Below are positions 28,130-40,400 of a stretch of 64,000 nucleotides of DNA, one piece after another. Numbering within the stretch: position 1 is the stretch's first letter; each line of letters starts with the position of its first letter. The translations under genes and the position numbers were made by a program. The notes under the pieces were generated by a model. It was given only the letters and a program-made list of their open reading frames with translations. It had not been told where the DNA came from and did not search any database. Origin of the DNA: Branchiostoma belcheri (Eukaryota; Chordata; Leptocardii; Amphioxiformes; Branchiostomatidae); the NCBI RefSeq assembly GCF_001625305.1, contig NW_017804176.1:1476673-1540672 (forward strand). Direction: 5' to 3'.

Positions 28130-31100
28130 TCACCACAGAAGAGCTGCCTTTATCTTCTGGTATGAACTATCCACGGTTTTCAGGCTCTGCGCGCCGCTAG
28201 TCCGCGCCTGCGCGATGCACGCCCTGTTGCGGGTGATCGTGGCCTGCGCTTGTTTCACTTCCTTTGCGGTCTTCCCAGCCTGCTTCGCTGTGTCCCAGAT
28301 GGCATCGGCCTTGGTGGCGACCTTGGCGTCCAGGTCGGCTAACATGGTGCCGGCCGCTGGACAGTGCTGCAGGACAGCCTTACTGGACACAACAACCTGG
28401 ACAGGAGGAAGAACACAACAGTTTCTTTCTCTGTTATTGAAAGTACATGACATTAGCATTGTCAACTTCTCAAAAAGGGGATGAGCTACGGTTGTCCTGA
28501 ATTTTTCCAGTTCATTTTATTCAAGACTCAAATAAATGATACTATAATACTACTTCTTAGTATCAAGAGACCAACAGAAGGAAATCAGTTATTGTTCAAT
28601 CAGAAGAGAAAATGCAGACAAAAACAAACAGAAATCTTCCAAAGCCTTCCATACATGGAACCCAACCTTGGACATAAACCTGGCACCTTCAATAACCCGT
28701 CTGTTGTTTCAGCTATTTGAAATCTTCAAATGGTTTTAATTTTGCAGGGACCTCTCCAATGCATTACTGCTTTTGCACTACTACATAACTATTTTGACCA
28801 ACACTGAGCAAGGACATTATACAGAATATATATATTATATATAATGTCCTTGCACTGAGAAAAACACTTTCCTCTCCTTCTACTAAATTAAGTCCCAGCA
28901 AAAACAAATAACTTTACAGTAACTTCCACGGGGAGATCTAGGGTGGTAACTCTGCTTGCCCCCCAGGGTCGCCCCAAACCTCCTGGAATGTTCCGATGAC
29001 CTGACTTGTAGAACGACCTTGACAATGTCACCCCTTCCAGAATTTAGTAGGGTAGGCTGAGGTTGTCCTACAAACAAGTTCAAGGTTGTGCTGGGACATT
29101 TCTGTCAGTGGCAAACTTGCACTTCACCTAAAGACCTCAAGGTCACAGCCACTCAGAAGGCTTCTAGTTCAAGGGCAAAGCCTGACAAGTGCTAGCAAAG
29201 GGGGAGGTGGGCAACAAAAAAAAAAAAGCAGGTGCAACTCATTCATGCAAAGCCAAGGACGTTTGTCAAAATGTTGGTTTGTTGCAATTTACCAATGCCA
29301 AAACAATAAGACTTGATCAGCAATTTTTGACATCAAAGTTTTCCACATGTGTTTCTGTTTTGGGTTAATTCCATAGACTCCATGTGTGATAATAATAGTG
29401 TATGAAAGAAGGTTAAACCTAGCTGGATATCCCTAAATTGTTTGAAAACTCTGTAGTAGGATCAAATTAGAGCCTAAGTACCTTTGGTATGAACAGTTTA
29501 CGTTTTGCTGAATATGTTTTGATAATCTTGTTAAGGGAATGTGTTCCAGCTTAAAATGTGTTTGGTATTTCAAAGGGTTTTCTCACAACGAAAATTTAGA
29601 TGAACTGGAGTTTTAACTTCAAACAAGGTGAGAGGAATATTTCACAAATGCAAAGAACAACCCTGATTTTAAAGATGAAAAAAATGGTACTGGTACTACT
29701 CCTTCTCTTTCACCCTTTTATAAAAAAATATGATGTAAATATAACTCATCATTAGATGAGAATGAGAATACTAAGTTTAATCCAATGCCACATGTAACAA
29801 TAGTGCTTGCAAGTACTAGTAACAACAATGTTTAACACATATAGCGATCAATGACTGTTATGTAAGATCTACAGAACGGGTAACAAGTCAATGGTAGAAA
29901 GTTACATCTCACCTGTGTGTGGAACACCTGTAGAGTTTCTGTGACCTCCTCTAGAACCTCCCCCTCCCCCTTCACTACCAGCTGGAGGAACCCACCATCA
30001 TCTACAGCCTACAGAACGGGGGAGGAAAGATAACAAAAAGTTATGTAATTGGAGTTTTCCTAGTTGTGTATGACTGTCTAGAAAACAATTAACAAAATTA
30101 ATGTCTTTCTCTCTGCTCTTCTGTTGATAACAATCTGGTCTCAGGTTTGACATCTTGAAAAGGTGATAGTCACCTGTTAATGTTATGTCTTTCTTTCCAC
30201 AAATGTGGTAAATCTTGAACAGATAGCACAATGGACATTGGTTTTGCCTTAGATTATATTTGATTGTAACCTGACTACATCAGGCTTAGTGGCAATTCTG
30301 CTGGTCAGGCCCCTAGAAATGTGATGGCCAACACCTCTAAGTCAGGGGAACTGGGATGCTGTTCCTGTCTCTATGACCAGTAGTGATCTGAATCTGTCCC
30401 TCTATTTTCCAGCAGTATATATACATGTATATTATGCCTACCTCCAGGCTGTTCCCCTCCCCCAGTTTGTCCCTGACCCCACAGATGCAGTCCTCCAGGC
30501 TGGCCGTGGTGACAGTAACCATGCCTGTCTGAACACAGGCCCTCCTGAACTGCTCCAGGGACTTCTCCAGGGCACTGCTACACTGGGTCAGCTTCTTCAG
30601 CGGTGGGTTACACTGGTGTAGCAGGTCGTCAATCTGGTAGAAAAAAACAAAACAGAACAGGCAATCAGAGATGGCAGACTTTTGGGAAGTATTTGGAGTT
30701 TACGTGACCTTCAAGTTCACAGACTAGAATGGTAACTATGGCGGGATGTGTGATGTAATTAATTACATCACTTCCCAAAGTCCTCCAGATATACTACCCA
30801 CTTCCTCCGGCCAAAATAATAATGAATGGTTTATTTAGTTCAAAAACCCATGCCACAAACTTTGCAGCCACAACGGCTGAATTGCGTTACGACATTTACA
30901 ATTCAAGTCATGATTAAAAACATATTTACATCAACAGGCATAACAATTTGTATATATACATGCTTAAAACGTATTTACATAAACGTACACTTGCAATATA
31001 CATACAAAATATAAACATTAAAAATACGCTTTTCATAACTGATTTATTTTCACATGTATGAAGATTTTGCTCAGTTCAGTACATCTTTCTTTTTCTACAC

Positions 31101-34100
31101 CAAGAAATAAAAATTGTACCAACCTCCTGCAATCCAACCTCTTCCAGAGGAGTGAAACTATCAGTGTCTTGGCTGGCTTTTCTTTTCTTCCTCTGGCTTT
31201 GTTTGTTGCCTCCTTTCTTCTTAGCAAGTCTCTGTTGTAATTTCCTCTCCAGAAGATGTCTTACTAAAGACTGCATGGCTCTGTGGACTGAGTTATCTGA
31301 CTCTTTGGCTGACACCAACACACTGAAGAACAACGGCATATGTTACAGCTCAAAAGAGACCTCTAGTGGCTATAATAATACTGCAGCTACTACTACTACA
31401 GCTGTATCAAACCAAAGAAACAGCATGTTGCAAAAAAGAGACTGGGTTTTCAAGTTAGATTCAAATTCAGTCACACAGTAGTTACCAAATTCCACAGAAA
31501 GTTTTCCAAAGAAGGATTTTTAAGCAAACTGACCAATTTGATTGGAGCAACCTTTGTGCAAAAATCCTGGGAAATGTTGGATGGTTTCACCCTAGTATCA
31601 CATTGCATGTCAGAAGAGCCTCCTTACAACAAGAAATATATTGCACTTTCAACCTATGGAAACATCACCAGACCGATCCAACGGCCTTGCCCACCTTAGT
31701 CGAAACATACAGGAAACGAAAACATAGACATGCAAAAATTTGGCCTTCTCATTGGTTGAGCTGCTAATTTAGATTGACAGCCAGGATTGGCCTATGGCTT
31801 GTGACCTTGGGATGGTGATACCATAGACCAACTATGGCAATCACATGAAAGTAATACGACAATTATAGTCACAAGCCCACCTGCCCACAAAGCCGTGCAG
31901 TTCTGCTACCCTCTCCAGTTCCTGTACTTCAACAGGTGGTTCTTTCACAATGTCAGCCTCACCCTCATCATCAGCCTTTTCACGCTCACGTTTCACAATC
32001 TGACATTGCAGTAGGAATAAAAACAAAGGGTTCACTCACATGTTTAACCACATACAGAGTAACAAATTACATCAATAAAGCACAGACTGCAAAATACCTT
32101 TTATACACTGTCTCCAAAAGTTCAATAAAAGATACTCAGATAGTTAGCAACCAAGACCTGGCCTGGGATGATGGTTTCAGTTAAAAACAATTTCATACCA
32201 AAGATTGTTTTCTTGACAGGGCTCTAAATATAATGAAACTCAACAAAGCAACACAATTGGAAATTGTAGACTTCAACCTGTTACCTATACTGCTTTGCTA
32301 CCCTTCAAGTCCTGTAGTCCCCCAAAGAGCAACAAAACAGAGTAGAACAAAATAACACAACAAAATATGACTTCACAATTTTTATTGTTTTTGATTCTGT
32401 GAGGCAAAATGTTTTCCTCACCTCATCATACTTGTTCCCCAGCAGCAGTACAGGAACGTGCCTGGCCATGTTGGGCGGGGTGTTCTCTTTCCCGTCTGAA
32501 GACGTCTCTGAGGCATCTTGTGTCAGTAAGGTGTTGTTTAAGATGTCCTGTTTCCAGGACCCCGCTAGTTCTATGGACTGTTTGTCTGTCAGGTCCACTA
32601 CAACTGAAGGGAAGGAGAAAAAAATGTTTATTATCAAAAGATGACTTTAACTTATCTCAATTAGAAGGCACAGTCACATTTTCCTCTACATCTTTTTTGC
32701 ATACCTCTGGGATTAGTACTGATATTATATAATCTATTTGTATATTCACCACTTTTTGTAACACAGCTGTTGAAATTATGAGAGTTGAGCACACATGAGA
32801 GTTCACATGGTTAACTGTAGAAGCACTGCATACATGTAGGCAGACGATATGATACCTATGGCAGCGTCAATGTCCTTGTAGTAACTCCTCCTGAGATCAA
32901 CATCTTCACGTCCAGGCAGGTCCCACAGTGTGACGGACACCACCACATGGTCAGGGACGTTCACTTTACGCACCACATTGGCTGGAAGGTCAAACACATT
33001 TTCATCCAATCAGAAGTGGTGTTGTACCAAGCCATTTTTTGGGTGGGTTGTAACCTGTTGTGGCTCATGATTGGTTGAGCATGATGAGGAAAAGCCACCT
33101 CACATGTATTTGAGAGAAATTTTAGTTTTCTTACCAACAAAGTGCAAAAATGTACATGTAGACTGACAAAGACTTCAGGAGCTACGGTATGGCTAATTCT
33201 GTATGATTTATGGTTAGATATTACAGGTTTCAAATTCACATATTTGTCTTTAATAATGCAGTACTGTACTAATGAATTGTACTACTGTGTACCAATCCTG
33301 TAGTCCTCTGGCTTGCCCAATAGCAAGTTGTACAGATTTTTTTCTGAAATCTCACATTTTTAAACAAAATTGAAGCTTGTATGCATTAATATTTCAAGCC
33401 CTGTAATGTGCTCTTCAGTTTCTAATCTTTCAAACTTGCTAAGACAAGACACCATAAAAGAAGTCGTTATGTACAGGTCAACTACTGTTCCAGGTTTACC
33501 TATGTTGACAGATGTAGTCGGCTGGTAGCTGTAGTCAAACTGGTTCTTGGTATAACGCAGGAACACGCTGGATTTCCCTGCCTCAGGGTCCCCTGTGGAA
33601 ACAAGTTTGCAACATGTTGGTTCAAGGAAATCCACGCTTAACAGGTGTCAATCAAGATTTTTCTGGTCCTGAAGTAAAGATGATACAAGAGTGTGGTTTG
33701 AGTCTACAATGTACTGAATTTACTTTATTAGGTATTAAACTTGAAGAAGGAAAATACTAGTTACTCAAAGGGTCAACACATGAGAACTGAATATAATGTA
33801 TACCAGTAATAATACATACAGGAAGTGGTGGAAGAAGGAAATAAAATTGAATGGGAAGGCAATTTTCTGCAAATGATAAGTGTGTATCAGAAAAGTGTAT
33901 AGGTATATTGCAAATCTGAAAATAAAGGTATAGCTATGGATTTGAAAAAAGGAATGAAACTCAACAGGGAAAGTTTTCAACTGATTTGTACTTTTTTCAG
34001 TACATGCATTACTGTGTAACAAGGAACAAGAAGAACATTTATACTACCGATAGTAATGTACATATTTGTCCATTTATGGTACTTTTAAGTTTGCGATCTC

Positions 34101-36106
34101 GCAAAGAAACACATTGAGACAAATATCACAGCCCCACCTATGCCCATATTTGGTCATATTGACCTGTATTTAAGGACATTGTCTCCCCCAGGGTTTCTTC
34201 CCAAAAATTTCCTTGGAAATATCCAGACGGGAAATTCTGACTCATCCAGAAATAATTATCCACATACGAGAAACCCTACCGGAACATGGAGTAGATAAGT
34301 GTACACACATTATTTAGAGCTGACCACATAAAGTACAAATTTGCAGTTCTCTTTATGAGCTGAGAGAGAAGTTGTAACTACACTGCATAAAAGACCTGTT
34401 GCAAAATATCTTTGTGACGTTTTATTACACAATACATGTATGTACCATGTGTCTGTAGCAAACTAACAGCTCACAAAACAGTGACCACAAAATCTTATAC
34501 ATGTACAGTCCATTAGAGTGATTCATGCGTGAATGATAGACAAAATCAAAACACTTCCTTCCTTGTTCTCTTCATAAGACAAGATTCAAAATCATGATGA
34601 TTGAAACCTCAAACATCCTTCTGGTGACTGCAATAGACAAAAGATGCAAAACTGCATCAAAATTTGAAATTTCACCCCAAAAAAACAGGGATATATTTTT
34701 GGAACAGGATATATTTTGGGAACAGGAAAAATACAAGTATAGAAAAAAAGACTTTTGAAAAAAGGAAGGCATTTTGTATACACAAAGATAGAAAGTAAAC
34801 AGTCGTTTATGCGTACAACTCCCAGACGACAGGAAATGTTTACGTGTCCCGGCACAGGGGTGTCCTCATTCCCTTCAGAATTCCAGTGAAATCAGCAGGA
34901 AGTTTTGTGTCTGCCCCTACAGGAAGTGGTACGATCCACACATAGGTGTGTTTCAAAACTCCTTAGTCACATAGGAACACCTGGATGGTAAATAACCATT
35001 ATTACCTGCAATCTCACCTGGAGGATTTACTCAGGACAGACAGACTTACCTATAAGGACCACCTTGAAGACTGGAACTTCATCCTCCGGTAGAACACCTG
35101 GGACAGGTAGACACAGAGTAAGTATATCATCAGATGGTGATTTCATTTATTCATATCCATAGCATTATACACATACTGAACAGGATTGTGGAATTTGCTG
35201 GATTTCCTGTCAGATTATTATTCTGTTTTTCTTTCTGGAGAAACATTGTTTATGAACTGTTACATATTAGTATGTGGAAAGTTGAGTCAGGGTTCAACGA
35301 CCCCAACAAACTTTTACTCGTCATTCTTAGAGGCACTCTAGAAGTAAGCATTTTTTCGCCTGTTTTTATATATTTCTTGTCGCTCCTTTTGTCCTTCTTT
35401 GTACTATTTTAGGTGGTGCAGTTATTTACTAGTTGTCTTGCTACATGCTATCTGATTCAAGATATTCTAACAAGTTGTTATATATTTCTCGTTGTATGAC
35501 AAGGAATTGAAAAAAATGAAACTTTAGTTTCATGACAAAAAATGATCACATTTTGAAGTTAAATCACGGCAATTTTGACGGATGTAACAAAAAACAGGAC
35601 AGCAGGGCACTTCAATCCAATCTAAGTGGCTTGAAGTAAAACCACTTGAAGTAAGAGGGCTGTTCAACAAAAACACTGAACATGAGCCATGAACTCAACC
35701 TTAGAAGTCAAGTTCAGATGAAAGTCATGGGAAACTGAGTCATCTAAGGACAATGAACTCAAGAAACCCCTGCCGACTGCCTTAAGCGTTTATATGTCAC
35801 TTCTAAAAGGGACCGCCATTGGGCATTTGGTGATGACTAACACAGAGAACGAATTACAAAATGTCTAGATACAAATTCCTCGCTCCCAAACCCGGAAGAG
35901 AGCTTATCTCAGGGAATACCTAACCACCTAGACTAGATCTGTGACTGGATTCCATCATATAAAATACATCCGGAAGGAAGACACGTGTGTCATGTCTCTC
36001 TGTCATTATTAAGACCAGGAATATGTCATTAAGGTTGGAAAGAAGGAAGACCATATGTCTCACCTGCGGTAGATGATGCACTAGGTGCGCTACATCCACC
36101 ACCCAT
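28130..36106 (-). CDS. Rab-like small GTPase with N-terminal lipidation signal and helical tail, complete, 10 exons
   Basis: Predicted 454 aa. Coding exons in transcription order are 36106-36064, 35097-35050, 33592-33500, 32981-32856, 32603-32422, 31999-31881, 31322-31124, 30633-30442, 30008-29913 and 28396-28130. All phases agree and the total (1365 nt) closes in frame. The P-loop GDPEAGKS is at residues 31-38. Switch I has QPTTSVNI. The G3 motif is WDLPGRE (DxxG at 82-85), with Arg 86 where Rab/Ras have catalytic Gln. RSYYKDIDAA follows, as in Rab proteins. NKYD is at 160-163 and SAK at 208-210. There is a polar insert before NKYD and an acidic one after it. The N-terminus MGGGCSAP fits N-myristoylation plus palmitoylation. 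A basic patch (238-252) and about 200 mostly helical residues follow. The C-terminus, ALLW, lacks prenylation cysteines. I do not recognise an established Rab subfamily; the closest general likeness is to Rab32/38-type G domains. Function is unknown. Confidence 0.85.
28802..28859. mobile_element. Mini-palindrome element, copy 2, with 7-bp TSD
   Basis: A 44-bp element (28809-28852) has perfect 13-bp arms, CAAGGACATTATA and TATAATGTCCTTG, around an AT-rich centre. It is flanked by direct repeats CACTGAG (28802-28808 and 28853-28859). It lies in the last intron of the Rab-like gene. Confidence 0.75.
30677..30782. repeat. 106-bp foldback with terminal inverted repeats and inner palindrome
   Basis: GACTTTTGGGAAGT (30677-30690) is inverted at 30770-30782 as ACTTCCCAAAGTC (one extra T in the left arm). 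Next to the right arm is a perfect 22-bp palindrome (30750-30771) with centre TGTAATTAATTACA. It sits in an intron of the Rab-like gene. No clear target duplication is seen, so mobility is uncertain. Confidence 0.55.
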
Positions 36107-36734
36107 TTGGGGATTTTTAGGTGATTGACAGGACCACGGCGACTGGTGCTCTCTTTCTAAGGTACTCTAAAGGTTCTAAAATGCTGGATTTGCCTCCTAA
36201 CTCATTATTATAGCTGTATACGAACGCGACGGCCAGAACAAAGGTAACATTTTGTCAAAATTGTCACCTTAATTTGGAGCGGGAGGTATTTTTGAAGGCA
36301 GCACAACGGAAGTTTGAATGAATTTATCGAATATTCCCACTTTAAGCTTAAATTGAAAACAATTAGAAACTGTCATATTTTGTAAATTAAATTATTCAAT
36401 TTTTTTGTACGATAATTTGGAAATTATTACTCTGCCGTAAATTTGAAGAGAAAACACTTTTCAATCGGGCTACATTTCTTTGCCTTTATAGCGGAGTGAT
36501 CTTTTGTTCTGTCAGTTGACTACTTATGTTGCAGAGTTAGCTACATTTTGTTTCGTCTTTGTCAAACATTTTGAATATCAGCAACCTATAGTGAACTTAA
36601 GATGCCTTTATGGTGTTTGTCTAAAATGAAAAACAACATATAGTCAACCAGGGACACTTTTGTAGCGAGAAAATAGTGCTCAGGTGGAGGTACATATTAT
36701 TGAAGGAGAGTGCATCGTCCTGAAGGCTTGGCCT

Positions 36735-36771
36735 TGTTGCTATAGCAACAGGCTCATTTATCCTGACGTCA
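36735..36771. promoter_or_regulatory. RFX X-box plus CRE module
   Basis: A 16-bp perfect palindrome TGTTGCTATAGCAACA (36735-36750) contains a match to the X-box consensus RTHNYYATRRNRAC bound by RFX factors. A perfect CRE, TGACGTCA, follows at 36764-36771. The module lies about 630 bp upstream of the Rab-like start codon and about 500 bp upstream of the probable PRDM1 first exon, in their shared head-to-head region. X-boxes typify promoters of ciliary genes, but also RFX targets in general. Confidence 0.6.
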
Positions 36772-37259
36772 TCACTTCGTGTGCTCAATTAGTCACTTTC
36801 TCAAAGTTTTGCCCGCAGTCATGTGCGCGCTGCACTTGTTGTAGGTTCGTGTCATACTTTCACTTCTCACAAGCCTTTTTACTCCGTTTTCTTTACTTCT
36901 TCGAGTTTTAATCAATGAATTGGACTTTTTTGCACCTACATAAGGTACAATGATTTTCTTGTTTGTGAAGGTTCTACGAAAATTATGTTGCCGAAGGCGA
37001 TCTGGTCGTCAAATCTAATTATTAGGCTGTCAATCACTTTCCCTTGTTTTACCGCAAATCCGTCCAGTCGATTTCGCAATTCGCAAGCAAACGCGCACAA
37101 TAGTGTGTTTTCGGTCGCCGTTTCCAAACGAAGGTTGTTTCTGTGACGTGATTAATGGGAATTGTAACTTTCGCTTTCGCCGTTAGTGTATGTAGCGGGC
37201 TTTCAAATGACTCACACATCACAATAACGGGTTGTAACATGACACCGTCTCTGCTTAAT

Positions 37260-37422
37260 TAGGATTGCGTTGTTCCTCCGCAGGAGGTCACGGGGCAGAG
37301 CAGACGATCTCCGGTAGTCCGACACACGAGGGTCGGTGACCAGAGCAGGCGGCAACACTGACGGTCCGACAGAAGAAATGCTGTGAACTGCGAACGTCTA
37401 AACTCAACAACATCAAACGGAG
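37260..37422 (+). other. PRDM1: Probable non-coding first exon of PRDM1 (approximate start)
   Basis: A GC-richer patch ends at CATCAAACGGAG followed by a strong GTAAGG donor at 37423. The one ATG near the end (37379) is followed by a stop after two codons, so the exon is non-coding. The next good exon on this strand with a known product is PRDM1 exon 2, 16 kb away. Joining the two is inference. Confidence 0.4.
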
Positions 37423-40400
37423 GTAAGGTTTACATAAATCACGCTCTTGCGTAACCGGACTACACCTTTTTCTTTTCTTATTCTATTCTTGGATCTTCTC
37501 GGACTGATTTGCCTGAAGGAAAAAAGGTGTGTCTTCTTTTCTTTGGGTTGTTGTCGAAAACAAGGTGGTACCCGCTGAGTGCCCATTCTTGTGGTGTTTT
37601 TGTTTGTACACCTCCGCCTTCAACATGTCCGATTGTGTAACTTGCGATTTCACGCAAGAACCAAATTATGAGCCGCCTCAAGAACAGATTGTCGAAGTCT
37701 TGTAACGAAGATATTTATGAGAATTGAAACTTACGCAAGGCATGTGAAAATGAAATATTCCTTTTGTGCTGGATGATGCATGACCAACGGAAGGAACTGT
37801 CTGTTATAGAATCCAGTAATCACCACCTTTATAACTCGGTTTGACGCACCTTGTTATCACAACCTTTTCCAAACACCTTGTACAAAACTGTCTTTCCCAA
37901 AACTTTGAGATCAAAAACCAGTGAAAGCTATCATTAGTAACAATAAAAACAGGTGAGAAACCTGCAAACAAAGGGAAGACGGAAGTGACTTTCTCTTTTG
38001 GAATGTTGTTAACACCTTGTTTGGTAAAGGGTAGAAGTTTAATAGACAGGTGAGATCTGTGTACGATTGTCCTTATTGTTTCCTGTTGAGTGATTACGTA
38101 CATGCCCCACGTACTTTCCTGTGTGTTTTTCGCTTCTTATTTCCTGTTAGTCACTCACCAATGGATAGCAGTGTCATCGTAATCTCCTATGATTGAACAG
38201 TCTACTTAATCACGCTTTGCTACCTTTCTTTAATGTCGTCCCTTTACTTATCCGGGCATGCATTCCTAATTCCTAAATGTTTTAGGTGATGAGCTGGACT
38301 AGAAATAGTTTCCCTTTCAGTACATCACGTGTTGGCCTGGGGGGTTGTATCTTTTGTTTAACGCTACAGTACTACTAGTAGTCTTACTGCTGTGCATTAG
38401 TGAAAACAGGGGCGCACCCCCACAGATGTTCCCTTCAGCCTCTGCAGGCTGTTTTGACATGTGACATGAGAAACTGGCAGGAAATTGAGAGTGAAACCAC
38501 ACCTCTCACGTCAGTTTAGCCCGTGTATGTGTACGTGTGTGCTTAGCGATCTAGACCGTACGTTGGTTACGTGTAGCGGAAAACGTAGTAAAGCAATCGT
38601 GATGACTCGCTAATCGAAGATTAGTCGGTTGCCTTCCTGGAAGGGTTAACGACATTCATGAATTATCAACGGAGCAGAGCTTAGGTTTCTAGTGGAACAT
38701 TTTCTGTCTGGTATTAATGTTTAGAAGATATTTCCTGAGGTCTTTAGTGATGACAGACCAGGTTTCTGCTTTTACAAAGTTTTCTTGTTTATTCAAATAG
38801 AAAGAAATAAAGATATTGAAACCAGATGGCTGCATTTTTTCTGACCTTTGTTTTCAACTTGAAGGTCGTCATTGCAGGTTTTAGTCATTTTCTGAGTTTG
38901 AAGACTTTGCTGAATGCTTTCAGCTTTAATGTCAGGGTTCACTTTTGTCTTCTTTTATCAAGGATTTGGGAAAATATGCAGTTAAATTTTTAGAGTTCTC
39001 AATTAATGAGTTTCAGAAGAATTTGACTTCCAGTCTGTACTTCATTAAACTGATTAAGTTCCTTCTATGCCCTTGAGAGTTTTGAAAATGTAGCATTCTT
39101 CGCATTTTCAAGTTTTCCGGTAATGGTGAAACTGTACGAAAAAGTTTCCATCAATACTCAAACTACCCTTTTTCTCAAAGATAAAACATTGTAAAAATGG
39201 GGTGGGGTAGCTGTTTTTGATGAATCCGATTGTTTTTGTTGTCAAATGGTTTGCTGTTTTAAAACAATGGTGTTTACAATCAACGAAATGCAGTCAATTC
39301 TCCAGTACCTGACAGTGTTTGAAAGTTCCTTGCTGTCAACTTCATAATTTGTTGTAACGGGGCTACGCACAATGTCTTGCCACTTATAACAACTTGGTGC
39401 TTGCCCATGCACTGATAAAAAGAATTTGCCACTTTCCAGATTGCATAGATAAGATCCCCCTCTTTACCATACAAGTGATTCTAATTTGGTCGCCACTTTG
39501 GCACATATGGTAAGACCCTCTCTGGTTAATCCCTCACACCATGCTAGTAACCTTCCCCCCAGCCCTATACCAATTACAGAAGTCAGTAAAAGCAAACTTG
39601 GGTCAAAAGGTCAGAGCTTGCAGCGCCTTTTACATTTTAAAGTCTATGTAAGTTTTTAACTGCCATGATTTAGAATGCAGACCTGAAACTGTGGTGTTTT
39701 CAATCTGGACACACAGTTTTGTATGAGCTTGTTTGAAAAGAAAAGTATCCTAGGAACAAGCTTATAACCTAGGTTATATCTTAGCCAAAAAATTTTGGAA
39801 AAACTGATAAAATAAAAACAACAGAATTACATTTCCCACTTTCCAGTAATTTTCATGTGATTTGGACTTGAGAATGAGAGATGTTATCAGTATTTGTTAT
39901 TCCATGCATTTTTCCTTTCCCCTCAGAGATTTCTCGCTTTACCATATGGAAAACTGAAATTTCTTTTCCCTTATACTTCCATCCATATTTGTAATAAAAG
40001 AGGTCTCCCCCACTTTCTCCCAAGTGAACAGTTTTTACCTAGATACCAAAAGCTAGGGGGGTAGTGTTGTAATGCCCCATTGTTTAGGACCCCTATTAGA
40101 TCTTTTCACATGGAAGCCCCACAAACAATAGGGTTTATTTCTCAAAGCCTGGCTCTAATAATCCTCAATGCAAATTTGACCTTGATGTGTTAATGGCGCA
40201 TTGTGTTTGTGGGACCCCCAGTAGGGGTACAGACAAGAATTATCCTAACTGCACACACTTCAATCACTTTCTCTGGGTATTAGCAGGGATGTGTTAATAT
40301 CTTTAGGGCATGTTTTTTATGGGGGTCTAAATGACCTGCTGTGTGGGCAGTCGGTTTGTTAGTAAAAGTAAGTCCATATACATGAGTGTGGCTTGTGTCC

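Noticed and set aside
28110-28484. 124-codon plus-strand frame
   Set aside because: It is antisense to the last exon of the Rab-like gene, whose splice sites and phase are better supported.
32868-32885. A further copy of the CAAGGACAT palindrome element
   Set aside because: The match is coding sequence (YYKDID) of the GTPase and has no inverted arm.
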